Assembly (NCBI GenBank): GCA_934216145.1
Contig: CAKQBG010000020.1
Span: 1 to 31,051 of the forward strand
Reading direction: 5' to 3'
Source: an uncultured Anaeroplasma sp.
Lineage (GTDB): Bacteria > Bacillota_I > Bacilli_A > Acholeplasmatales > Anaeroplasmataceae
DNA length: 31,051 bases
Position numbers and translations under genes: made by a program. The stretch's first letter is position 1; each line of letters begins with the position of its first letter. Below the pieces are notes generated by a model. It worked only from the letters and a program-made list of their open reading frames with translations. It did no database searches and was not told the origin of the DNA. Below are positions 1-8,035 of this stretch, piece after piece.

Positions 1-303
1 TTTATAAATCATAGAATGCATTACAATATATTCACTTAAACCTAATTTTTTTACATCTGCCCAAGAAAGCATTTTATTTGGAGCAAATGCTTTAGTGTTT
101 TTGTGAATATATTGTTTATTACAGTCTAATCTTTCAAATACATAATTTGTCAAATATAAATCAGGATCATTATTTAATTCGTGATTACTTTTTAATAAGT
201 CTAAAACTTTTTGATATGAATCTTGTTCAACCCAGTCGTCTGAATCAACACATTTAAAATAAAGACCAGTAATGTTTGCATTACTACTTAATTTTTTTAC
301 TTT
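1..303 (-). pseudogene. GT2-family glycosyltransferase fragment, 5' end lost
   Basis: On the minus strand one open frame runs off the left edge of the window. It contains GLYFKCVDSDDWVEQDSY, the DxD nucleotide-sugar binding region of family 2 glycosyltransferases, followed by a sequence typical of small GT2 enzymes (TNYVFER). The N-terminal half of the GT-A fold is missing. Upstream in this frame a stop lies near 315, and the sequence changes directly into a sugar symporter fragment near 303-315. A deletion or rearrangement therefore probably fused two broken genes. Such enzymes transfer sugars to surface polymers, but the substrate cannot be told. The GT2 assignment is fairly sure from the DSDDW context. 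The 3' end lies outside the window, so truncation is judged only from the missing start. Confidence 0.7.
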
Positions 304-305
304 GC

Positions 306-1191
306 GAAATCCCTATTATATGGTAGATTAATGCTGCAACAACATTTGAAGTAGCAATTGTTGATGCTAGTTTATTACAGCCTGATGACACTACTAGCCA
401 TCTAATAGGCTTGTTATCTTTTACAACCTTAACATAATCTTTAAATTTCGTTTTTCTTTGGCTAGCATCAATTCCCCAATATTGAGGCTTATCCTTCTCC
501 CAAATAGCCAAAACAGAAAGTAAAGTGTAAATAGCTGATAAAACAATCGCAATTGGAACTAAAATATCATAAAATTTAGATTATATAAAACTCCAAGTGT
601 ACCTTCATCGCTTTTTAGTAAAATTGGTAATAACCCATTTCCTAATAAATTAATCATTACAATTGACATAACCATTCCAACCATATTCCAAATAACAAAT
701 TGACTTCTTTGCTTTGCATCTGATGTCAAACATGTTTGTCCTGCTTTTGTACATGCACACTGACAAGTATAACCAATAACATAAATAACATATGTAACTA
801 TAAATGCAATCCATCTAAACACAGATGATTGAATTGGTCTAATAACAAAAAACATTAAAATACATGATATGGCAAGTAATAAATTACCAATAACAATAAA
901 CACTCTAAATTTACCAAATTTAGTATTAGTCTTATCCATTATTGCTCCGCAAATCGGATCAGTAATACCATCAAATATACGCATAGTTGTAATAATTGTT
1001 GAAATAGTAACAGTAATTGCTGCACTAACTGCTGCACTAGCAAAACCAATTAAAAAATTTCTAGATAAATAATAACCTGCATAATAAGAAATAAATGACA
1101 TTAAAGTTAAGTAAATATTTGTAGCCGCATTATTAAACGGAAACAAGATAATCTGCCATTGTTTAGCTTTATTTTAAACATTGATTTCCAT
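306..1191 (-). pseudogene. Broken GPH-family (MelB/YihP-like) sugar:cation symporter
   Basis: The hydrophobic protein carries the family signature RIFDGITDPICGAIMDKT followed by KFGKFR, typical of glycoside-pentoside-hexuronide symporters. The likely original start is the ATG at 1191, with GAGGG seven bases upstream. That frame has a TAA at codon 6 (1174-1176). A further one-base loss in a T-run at about 571-574 shifts the frame; after the shift it continues as FYDILVPIAIVLSAIY and then WEKDKPQYWG. The gene ends abruptly near 306, where it meets a glycosyltransferase fragment, so the C-terminal half of the 12-helix protein is absent. It has one nonsense codon, one frameshift and one truncation, and is surely non-functional. 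The family call is strong. The substrate is unknown, although a catabolite-type operator upstream fits a sugar. Confidence 0.8.
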
Positions 1192-1208
1192 ATTTCATCC
1201 CTCAATAA

Positions 1209-1256
1209 GAAAACGCTTTACATTTTTAGTGTACTTTTAAACAATACAATTTACAA
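1209..1256 (-). promoter_or_regulatory. Promoter and CcpA/LacI-like operator of the dead symporter gene
   Basis: Reading on the minus strand, a TTGTAA -35 box (1251-1256) and a weak TACACT -10 box (1228-1233) are 17 bases apart. Just downstream lies TGTAAAGCGTTTTC (1209-1222), similar to but not a perfect match for a cre/LacI-family operator. The placement would suit repression. The gene it served is broken. Confidence 0.4.
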
Positions 1257-1290
1257 TAGCAAAAAATGCTAATGTTTATGACAAATTATG

Positions 1291-1419
1291 CTATAGGAAA
1301 CTAAAGTTATAAACAATAGCATAAACGACAAAAAAGAGAATTAAAACATCGGTTCTTCCCTTTTTCTTATTAGCTAGTGCTAAAACTTTGGAACTTAATT
1401 TGTAATTCACTACATTCAT
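1291..1419 (-). pseudogene. Possible remnant of a membrane-protein N-terminus (42 codons)
   Basis: A short frame from ATG at 1419 has a basic stretch (NKKKGR) followed by one hydrophobic segment (VLILFFVVYAIVY), then stops at 1291. A charged stretch followed by one membrane helix resembles the beginning of MalG-type ABC permeases, but no family motif is present and there is no convincing ribosome binding site. It may be a truncated permease or a chance frame. Confidence 0.2.
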
Positions 1420-1465
1420 TCCACATCTTCTATACTAACCGAGCCTTAAGTTTACTACCTTGAAT

Positions 1466-1506
1466 GTAAGCGTTAAAAAGGTTCTTTCCACGATTAGTTG
1501 GCAAAT
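1466..1506 (+). repeat. Left 41-bp inverted repeat of the ISL3-type element
   Basis: These bases are an exact reverse complement of 3330-3370. The core begins GGTTCTTTCC at 1480, the usual look of ISL3-family tips. The match continues 14 bases outward (GTAAGCGTTAAAAA), beyond where the element would be expected to end. Confidence 0.85.
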
Positions 1507-3356
1507 TTAGCATTTTAATATATAATTCATCATATATTAAGGTGGTGTATTTTTAATGGTTAGTAAAATAGTTGGGTTAAATCCTCGTCTTATAACAGAT
1601 AATATTGAGCTTGTAGATGGTATTTTTTTAACCTCATGTCATTTAAGAAAAACTACAGTATTTTGTCCTAACTGTGGCAAAAAGACAAGTAGTATTCATT
1701 CTATTTATTATTCTAAATTTTACGATTTGCCTATACAAGAAATACCTGTACTTATCAAACTAGAAAGAAAAAAATTCATTTGTAGAAATAAAAAATGCTC
1801 AACAAAAACATTTATAGAAAATGTTGATTTTATATCACCTAAGGGTCGTAAAACAAAAAGATTAATTAAAACTATAGTTAACTTGAATAAGGATATGAGT
1901 AGCATACAAGCCTCAAAAGATTTGTATGATATGGGTATTATAGCTAAAAAAGCTCAATATGTAATTACTTAAAAAAAAACCAAAATAATAGTAACCAATA
2001 GTAATGATGTTACTTCCATTGCTATAGATGATTTTGCTACTAAACGAAGATATAAATATGGTACTGTGATTATTGATTCTACGAAGAAAAAAATAATTAA
2101 TATCATTAACTCTAGAGAATGTGAAGATGTTACTAACGAATTAAACAAGTATCCTAATATAGAATTCGCCTCAAGAGATGGAAGTTGGTCATACAATAAG
2201 GCAATTAATGATTCTAAAGCCACAATAAAACAAATAACCGATAGGTTTCATTTATTAAAAAATATGGCTGACAAATGCTGTGATATAGTTTCTTCAATTA
2301 TTACAGGACGTATAGCTGTTACTTCCAAGGAAAGTAATATAGTAGATCTTGCTGAATATTTACTTCTTGATAGGCACGATAGAATCTTTTTAGTTAGAGA
2401 AAAACATAATAGTGGATTAAATTATGTTGAAATAGCTTCAAAATATAATATAAGCATCTCTACTGTTAGAGATTATGTGGAAATGAAAGAAAGCGATATA
2501 CCTCCTAACTCTACTAATTCAAGAGGCAGAGACCATAATAAAGCCATCGAAAAAACAATAGAACGTGCTAAAAAAGTTAAAGAATTATATGATAGTGGTA
2601 AATCAATAAATGAAATTAGAAAAATAACTAATTTCAGTAGAACCTGTATTAAAAAATATATACAACCTGACTTTGACCCTTGTAATGCACATTACGGTCA
2701 AAAAAGAAGGTATATTACCAACATATAGAGATGAAATAATGAAACTTTACTTATCTGGGAAATCTTCTGTTGATATAGCTAAATATATTAAAAAAGAAAA
2801 AGATCATAAAATCACTCCAGATGCTATAAGAGGATTCATATTAAAAGAAAAAAGGGTAAACAAAGACCTTGATATCTCATTATTGTGTTCGGATATTATC
2901 GATGCTAAAACAGTAAAAAAACTTTTCTATTTTGATAATGAAAAAGAAAATATAATTTCTCAATTCCAATTAAATGAAATCATTGAAAAATATCCAATAA
3001 TTGGATCCATACTTAAGATTAATTCATCATTTAAAAATTTAATATTGGGAAAAGATAGTACTAAACTAGATGAATGGATTTCTAATGCCAAAGAAACTAA
3101 TATTGATTCAATAAATTCTTATATTGAAGTTTTATCTAAAGAAAAAAATGCAGTAATTAATGCCATTGATATGACTAATAATAACGGCATTGCTGAAGGA
3201 AAAGTTAATTTAATTAAATTAATAAAAAGAGTAATGTTTGGAAGATGTAAATTTGACACTCTAAAAACAAAAATACTATTACATGAGTTTGAATTTGAAA
3301 TTATGTAATAGTATATTGTTTATAGAGATATTTGCCAACTAATCGTGGAAAGAACC
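1480..3356 (+). mobile_element. Decayed ISL3-family insertion sequence
   Basis: The element runs from GGTTCTTTCC to GGAAAGAACC, about 1.88 kb, and holds one transposase gene read rightwards. The ends are perfect inverted repeats, but the transposase is broken in two places, so the element could move only with help from another copy. The usual 8-bp direct target duplication of the family is absent. The flanks GTTAAAAA (left) and TTTTTAAC (right) are inverted copies of each other instead. On its right the element abuts the 3' end of a different ISL3-type transposase, which suggests nested insertion or recombination between elements. Boundaries assume the family's GG...CC tips. Confidence 0.8.
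1556..3308 (+). pseudogene. ISL3-family transposase, broken by a stop and a frameshift
   Basis: The N-terminus has the family's zinc-binding pattern (FCPNCGKK, then FICRNKKCS). After a TAA at 1970-1972 the same frame continues with IAIDDFATKRRYKYGTVIID, which holds the first catalytic Asp. SRDGSWSY follows (second Asp), then DRFHLLKNM. Near 2699-2705 a run of six A bases puts the rest one frame forward; with five A bases the protein would read on smoothly into KKEGILPTYRDE. The C-terminal part holds NGIAEGKVNLIKLIKR, the region of the last acidic residue of the DDE triad. A start at 1556 is supported by AAGGTGG a few bases upstream. Both lesions are recent-looking single events. The shift is +1, so it is not the usual -1 programmed slippage of IS elements. 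Confidence 0.85.
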
Positions 3357-3370
3357 TTTTTAACGCTTAC
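3330..3370 (-). repeat. Right 41-bp inverted repeat of the ISL3-type element
   Basis: Exact reverse complement of 1466-1506. The conventional tip GGAAAGAACC ends at 3356. The remaining 14 bases of the match (TTTTTAACGCTTAC) run into the reading frame of the neighbouring transposase remnant. Confidence 0.85.
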
Positions 3371-3607
3371 TTTTATAATTGGAAAAAAGAAATCGTTAAT
3401 TCATTTATTCGATTCGGTGAAAGAAAACTACATAATGGTTATATTGAAGGAATTAATAATTGAATTAAAGTTATTAAAAGAATAGCTTTCGGATATCAAA
3501 ATTTCACTCATTTTAGAAACAGAATTATGTACATAATAAATTCAGGAGTTACAGCATTTAAGCGTGTAGATGTATCTAAAATTTTCCGGAAACCACGTAA
3601 AAAATAA
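3362..3607 (+). pseudogene. C-terminal remnant of a second ISL3-family transposase
   Basis: The frame reads FYNWKKEIVNSF, then NGYIEGINN, a TGA at 3461-3463, and IKVIKRIAFGYQNFTHFRNR. This is the standard ISL3 C-terminal block with its last catalytic Glu (in IEG). It differs clearly from the C-terminus of the intact-ended neighbour element, so it belongs to another subgroup. Everything upstream of about residue 300 of a normal transposase is missing, and no matching 5' half is seen to the left of 1466. The TGA falls where Lys, Asn or Arg is usual, so it is a nonsense mutation rather than evidence for TGA as Trp. Confidence 0.85.
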
Positions 3608-3652
3608 AATAATAAAATTTATAAAATAAATATAATGTTTTCATTGTCAAAA

Positions 3653-3708
3653 AAAGATGGTAAACATCTACCCAAGAATGGATAGCTTTTTACCATCTTT
3701 GATTTTTT
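3653..3708. terminator. Bidirectional terminator between IS remnant and exoribonuclease gene
   Basis: A perfect 12-bp stem, AAAGATGGTAAA (3653-3664) with TTTACCATCTTT (3689-3700), is followed by a T-run on the plus strand. On the minus strand seven T residues follow. It can end the transposase transcript from the left and the cca-pullulanase-exoribonuclease transcript from the right. Confidence 0.75.
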
Positions 3709-3737
3709 CTTTCAAATTTAAGGTAGCTACCTACCTA

Positions 3738-3764
3738 CCAAACTACCTCAGTTTGGAAAGAGCC
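3738..3764 (+). repeat. Right terminal end of the second ISL3-type element
   Basis: GGAAAGAGCC at 3755-3764 is the reverse complement of GGCTCTTTCC, the typical ISL3 tip, and marks the outer end of the transposase remnant. It overlaps a hairpin with a perfect 7-bp stem (CCAAACT, loop ACCTC, AGTTTGG, 3738-3756). A small palindrome GGTAGCTACC lies at 3722-3731. No partner left end is present in the window. Confidence 0.55.
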
Positions 3765-3814
3765 GCAATTTATATTTTAATTTTAAAGTTTTATCATAAT
3801 AGTGAAAATATCAA

Positions 3815-4702
3815 CTATTTAACTTTATAAAATTTTCCTCTATCCAATACTCCAATCGCATCAGTAAATGTATTGTCTTCTGTATTCTCTAATTCTTCAC
3901 CTAAAACTCTAAACTTAGAATCTATAGTATCAATAAACCATAAAGCTAATGCCTCTGGAGTCATAGGCTTTTTAGCAGAACCGAATTGAGGTTGTCCATG
4001 ATGAGATATTAGCATATGCTCAAGCATTAAAGCTTCCTCGGTATTAGAATATCCTAACACCTTTGCTGCATCACTAATTTCCATTGCACCTAATACTAAA
4101 TGTCCAAGAAGTTGTCCTTTCAATGAATATTCAGTATTTACTGCACCAGTTAATTCAATAGTTTTTCCAATATCATGTAGCATAATACCTGCATAAACAT
4201 AATTTTTATCTAAATAATTATAGTTTTCAATAAATGCGTTTGCTAGATGTAGCATGCCAATTGAATGATAAGCTAATCCTCCGACATAAGCATGATGAAA
4301 CTTTGTTGCTGCAGGATAAATAAAGAAATCATCATGAAATTTATTTATTAAATAAATAGTTATATCCTTAATAATTTTATTATCTAATAAATTGATATAT
4401 TTATTAATTTCTTTTTCTTCATCTTCTAGTGATAAAGGAGATGAATTACAAAAATGTCTTAATAAATTATTTCTTTCTATATATTCTAGCTTATCAGCAG
4501 GAATATGATTATTAACTAAATAACTAGTTCTTTCATGCTCAATGATATCACAATCAAATTGGTAAATTCCCCCAATTTTGATATCATCTGCATCACTAAT
4601 TTTAATTTTTATATTAAAGCTTTCATTTTCACATGTTAATACAACTAAATTATATTGTCCATCTGAAGTATTAATAGCTGTAATTTTACCTATTATTCTC
4701 AT
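3815..4702 (-). CDS. yhaM: YhaM-type 3'-5' exoribonuclease (OB fold + HD domain)
   Basis: The 295-residue protein has an N-terminal nucleic-acid-binding OB-like part (residues 1-80, starting MRIIGKITAI) and a C-terminal HD hydrolase domain. The metal-binding residues are visible as HHAYVGG (136-142), LHDIGK with the paired H176-D177, and HMLISHHGQ. PMTPEALALWFIDTIDSKF is typical of the YhaM/CBF1 family. These cytoplasmic enzymes trim RNA, and also single-stranded DNA, from the 3' end. The length is slightly short of the Bacillus protein (about 314 residues). The start ATG overlaps the last base of the pullulanase stop (TAATG), so the two are translationally coupled. It is the last gene of the operon and ends in TAG. 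Family confidence is high. Confidence 0.88.
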   Translation of the reverse strand: MRIIGKITAINTSDGQYNLVVLTCENESFNIKIKISDADDIKIGGIYQFDCDIIEHERTSYLVNNHIPADKLEYIERNNLLRHFCNSSPLSLEDEEKEINKYINLLDNKIIKDITIYLINKFHDDFFIYPAATKFHHAYVGGLAYHSIGMLHLANAFIENYNYLDKNYVYAGIMLHDIGKTIELTGAVNTEYSLKGQLLGHLVLGAMEISDAAKVLGYSNTEEALMLEHMLISHHGQPQFGSAKKPMTPEALALWFIDTIDSKFRVLGEELENTEDNTFTDAIGVLDRGKFYKVK

Positions 4703-6777
4703 TATTTTTTAAATTCCTTTCGAAGTATATATACGCCAGGAGCCTCTAATTTGTGCTCGGCTTTAATTATAGCACATTTTTTTCTACCATCAAAAATCAT
4801 TTCAGCCTCAAGAGGAATTTTCCTTAATTCATAATCATTCTTTACTAATACATACAATCTATAATTAATATCCTCATATAATATTCCAACCATATGAGAA
4901 TCACATAAGCCATCAAGTAGATGAAGATTACTTCTAATATCAGTTGCGTTATCTAATCTAAATACAGGATATTCCTTTCTAATAGAAATTAAATCCTTAA
5001 TTCCTTCTACATTATTTATATATTTATCTCTTCTTTTATAATCTATTTTATTAATAGAATCCTTAGAATTATAGGAATTTTCAATTCCTTTTTTAGTTTT
5101 AAAGAACTCTTGTCCAGCATGAATAAAAGGAATTCCCTCAGAAATAATAATAGTTTGTAATGCTAATCTACAAGCATTATGTGCTTTCATTTCATCCTTA
5201 CCTAATGCTGTTACTGCAAAATCATAGAAGGTAAAATTATCATGACATTCTGTATAATTTATAGTTTGAGTTGGAGAATAAAACTTAAAGAAATCTAGGC
5301 ATGAGCCCCCAATTAAATGTGAAACATCAAACATATTAAACCAACTATCGAAGGCAAAGCCTTGAGATTTATTCCATTGGCTTCCTCTAATTAAATCTCT
5401 ATAACGATCATTAAAAAATGCATATTCAGACATTTTATAATGATTATACATATGTGGTCTTTCACTATCAGGAAGTGGATTCATCATATTCCAACCTTCA
5501 CCATATAAAATAATACCTGGTTCAATTTGAGATAGCTTATCATAAGCTTCATTTAAAGTATTAATATCTAATAGGCCCATTAAATCAAATCTAAAGCCTG
5601 ATATTTTAAATACTCTAGCAAAATACTCTAAAACATCATTAACAAAACGTGAGGCCATATATCTTTCAGTTGCGATAACATTACCACATCCTGAAGCATT
5701 TGATTTAGATCCATCATATTCTATTCTATAGAAATATCCTGGAACTAAATAATCAAAGGCAAATGTTTCCCATTTATAAACATGGTTAAACACAACATCC
5801 ATTACTACTCTTAAGCCTAACCTATGACAATTATCTATTAATTCTAATAATTCATTTATTCTAGAATAAGGATCATTAGGATTTTTTGAATACCATCCAC
5901 TAGGAACAAAAAATTGTTCAGGATTATAACCCCAATTATATTTAAAATCCTTCTTTAAATCATCTACTCCACCAAAATCAAAAATAGGCAAAAGCTGTAA
6001 GTGAGTAATACCTAATGATTTAATATATTCTAATCCTGTAGGATATCCCTTTGAGGTAGGAACATTTTCAATCATACCTAAAAATGTCCCCTTATTTTGA
6101 GATTCTAATGAACAGGTGAAATCTCTTATAGAAGCCTCATATATAATTGCGTCTGTATATCTACCACTAAAAAGAGGCTTACTATATTTCATTTTATAAA
6201 ATTTATCAGGATTAACAATATAATTATATTCACCATTTGCACAACTAGCTTTAGCATATGGGTCTTTTATTTTTACAAACTTATCATTAACCCTAGAATA
6301 AAGAATATACCCTAATCCATCACAATCTCCATTAATAGTAATTTCCCATACACCTCTAGTAGTATATTTAAGCTTATATTGTTTTTCTTCATTATCTATA
6401 ATACCAACATTAATCTCTTTAGCTACAGGTGACCATACTCTAATTGTTGTATATTCCTTATGATATTCAACACCTAGTGGACCATCATAACTAAACTCAT
6501 TTTCAAATTCACGGCTTCTAACAATAGATCCACTTTGAAGTAATGTCTTATTTCCTTCCTCATCGATTACATAATAATCCTTATGAAGTGAAATGCCTTT
6601 AATAAAATTAACTACATATTTATAAAATTCGCTTTCTTCATAAGAAGCATAAACCATAAATTGTTCATTAGTAATTCCATCATTTAAATAAAAGCTTTTA
6701 TTAGGTTTATTAATAGTTTTATCTACTAATATTGTTATTATTTCATAAGAATCTATATATGCATATATTTTATTCAT
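4702..6777 (-). CDS. pulA: Type I pullulanase (GH13), cytoplasmic
   Basis: This 691-residue enzyme cleaves alpha-1,6 branches in pullulan, limit dextrins or glycogen. An N-terminal domain (1-95) precedes a CBM48-like domain (about 100-200). The GH13 catalytic barrel follows with DVVFNH (327-332), FRFDLM with the presumed nucleophile D398, YGEGW with the acid/base E427, and ECHDN (510-514, D513). YNWGYNP at 280-286 is a variant of the type I signature YNWGYDP, with Asn in place of Asp. No signal peptide is seen, so it acts inside the cell on imported malto-oligosaccharides or stored glycogen. It lies between cca and the exoribonuclease, one base after the cca stop and one base into the next start. 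This company is not metabolic and suggests a growth-linked operon. Confidence 0.93.
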   Translation of the reverse strand: MNKIYAYIDSYEIITILVDKTINKPNKSFYLNDGITNEQFMVYASYEESEFYKYVVNFIKGISLHKDYYVIDEEGNKTLLQSGSIVRSREFENEFSYDGPLGVEYHKEYTTIRVWSPVAKEINVGIIDNEEKQYKLKYTTRGVWEITINGDCDGLGYILYSRVNDKFVKIKDPYAKASCANGEYNYIVNPDKFYKMKYSKPLFSGRYTDAIIYEASIRDFTCSLESQNKGTFLGMIENVPTSKGYPTGLEYIKSLGITHLQLLPIFDFGGVDDLKKDFKYNWGYNPEQFFVPSGWYSKNPNDPYSRINELLELIDNCHRLGLRVVMDVVFNHVYKWETFAFDYLVPGYFYRIEYDGSKSNASGCGNVIATERYMASRFVNDVLEYFARVFKISGFRFDLMGLLDINTLNEAYDKLSQIEPGIILYGEGWNMMNPLPDSERPHMYNHYKMSEYAFFNDRYRDLIRGSQWNKSQGFAFDSWFNMFDVSHLIGGSCLDFFKFYSPTQTINYTECHDNFTFYDFAVTALGKDEMKAHNACRLALQTIIISEGIPFIHAGQEFFKTKKGIENSYNSKDSINKIDYKRRDKYINNVEGIKDLISIRKEYPVFRLDNATDIRSNLHLLDGLCDSHMVGILYEDINYRLYVLVKNDYELRKIPLEAEMIFDGRKKCAIIKAEHKLEAPGVYILRKEFKK

Positions 6778-6778
6778 A

Positions 6779-7858
6779 CTACATTTCTCCCAAATATTTT
6801 TTAATTATCTCTTTATCATTTTCAAGCCTTCTATCTAATATTAAGGCTATAATTTCTTTAATTTTAATATTTATTTCAGGTCCTTTAAACATTTGAGCTA
6901 TTTCTTCTTTTTTCAATGCTAATTCAGAATCATTTTTGATAGGAAATTCCATTATTCTAGTATTTATTTCGTTATAATTATTTAAAATATTTTGAAATAA
7001 TTTAATTTCATTTTTATAGATATATAAATAATAGCTAGAAAAATTATTTCTTATTAAATCTATAAGAATATCACATATTTTTTTTTCTTTTTTAGTTAAA
7101 AAAGGAGGGTAAGTTAAATATTCTTTTGCATATAAATATCTTAATTCAGTCTCATTATATTTTTCATCGGCAATTAATAACCATTTTTGATATTCAGGAA
7201 TATATTCAAATAGATTATTATTAATGATATAATCAATACCTTTTTTAGTTTTTGCGTATACGAGTTTTATAAAATAAGAATATATTCTTTCATTTGATAA
7301 ATTCTTTAATAACGCTCTTTGTTTATTCATAGCCATTAATGTTTCATTTTCTATTTCAAAACCTAGTTTAGAAGAAAAATAACATCCTCTAAGAATTCTT
7401 AGAGAATCCTCAATAAAACGTTCGTTAGGCTCACGAATTGTTTTAATTCTTTTTAATTTTAAATCTTCAATTCCAGAATAAAAGTCATATAGCTTATAAT
7501 CCTTATCCATTGCGATAGCGTTAATTGTAAAATCTCTTCTTTTTACATCCTCTTCTAGAGTATCAATATCCATTACTACAGGATGTCTATGATCTAAATA
7601 TAAGGAATCTTTTCTAAAATGAGTCACTTCAAATAAAAAGGAATCAAATGATATTGTTAAAGAGGAATATGTACTACCATTGTCAATAATATTAAATTTT
7701 GATTTGATTTCTTCTATAGGCATAGAGGTTGTTATATCAATATCATTAGAGGGAATATTTAATAAATAATCTCTAACAAAGCCACCAATAAAATATGCTT
7801 CATAACCATATGAATTGATTTTTTTTAACAATTCTAACCCGGCATTTAATTCTTTCAT
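6779..7858 (-). CDS. cca: CCA-adding tRNA nucleotidyltransferase
   Basis: The protein adds or repairs the 3' CCA end of tRNAs. It has the class II nucleotidyltransferase motifs YFIGGFVRDYLL and NDIDITTSMP near the N-terminus, where the two Asp residues bind metal. RRDFTINAIAMD follows, and then the nucleotide-selecting helix with ERIYSYFIKLV. At 359 residues it is a little shorter than the Bacillus enzyme (397). I chose the ATG at 7858 because AAAGGTG lies eight bases upstream. A GTG two codons earlier is also in frame. It could instead be a poly(A) polymerase of the same superfamily, but Firmicutes normally carry a CCA enzyme of this kind. It is first in an operon with its own extended -10 promoter. 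Confidence 0.88.
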   Translation of the reverse strand: MKELNAGLELLKKINSYGYEAYFIGGFVRDYLLNIPSNDIDITTSMPIEEIKSKFNIIDNGSTYSSLTISFDSFLFEVTHFRKDSLYLDHRHPVVMDIDTLEEDVKRRDFTINAIAMDKDYKLYDFYSGIEDLKLKRIKTIREPNERFIEDSLRILRGCYFSSKLGFEIENETLMAMNKQRALLKNLSNERIYSYFIKLVYAKTKKGIDYIINNNLFEYIPEYQKWLLIADEKYNETELRYLYAKEYLTYPPFLTKKEKKICDILIDLIRNNFSSYYLYIYKNEIKLFQNILNNYNEINTRIMEFPIKNDSELALKKEEIAQMFKGPEINIKIKEIIALILDRRLENDKEIIKKYLGEM

Positions 7859-7876
7859 ACACACAACACCTTTTGT

Positions 7877-7905
7877 ATTATAGCATTTTATTATCTTCTA
7901 GTCTA
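7877..7905 (-). promoter_or_regulatory. Sigma-A promoter of the cca-pullulanase-exoribonuclease operon
   Basis: On the minus strand TAGACT (7900-7905) and TGCTATAAT (extended -10, hexamer 7877-7882) are separated by 17 bases. The -10 hexamer is perfect and carries the TGn extension. The leader before the start codon is only about 12 bases. Confidence 0.65.
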
Positions 7906-8035
7906 GAATTTTAAATTCGTTAATAAATTAAGATATAATTAATTGTATATTTATTATTCCCATATTTTTAGAGTTTTATTGTTATGAAAATAATAATATG
8001 TTAAAATATTGCCAAAAGCTGGTGATATGATGTAT

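Noticed and set aside
869..1072. Plus-strand frame opposite the symporter fragment
   Set aside because: Antisense shadow of a hydrophobic protein; no start signal and no independent motif.
2693..2710. Programmed -1 frameshift site (A-run followed by G) in the IS transposase
   Set aside because: The downstream frame is reached by a +1 step, not -1, and ISL3 transposases are normally one frame. An extra A explains it, and an in-frame stop upstream also breaks the gene.
3461..3463. TGA read as Trp (mycoplasma code)
   Set aside because: Family members have Lys, Asn or Arg here, intact genes use TGG for Trp throughout, and TGA ends the atpI-like gene in a GTGA overlap.
3721..3740. Short TACC direct repeats as a CRISPR or satellite array
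   Set aside because: Only a few 4-base units next to an IS end; no spacers and no cas genes in the window.
7926..7940. Plus-strand promoter for yigZ with TATAAT at 7932-7937
   Set aside because: The -10 is good but the -35 is poor and the leader would be about 90 bases in very AT-rich DNA; not secure enough to list.
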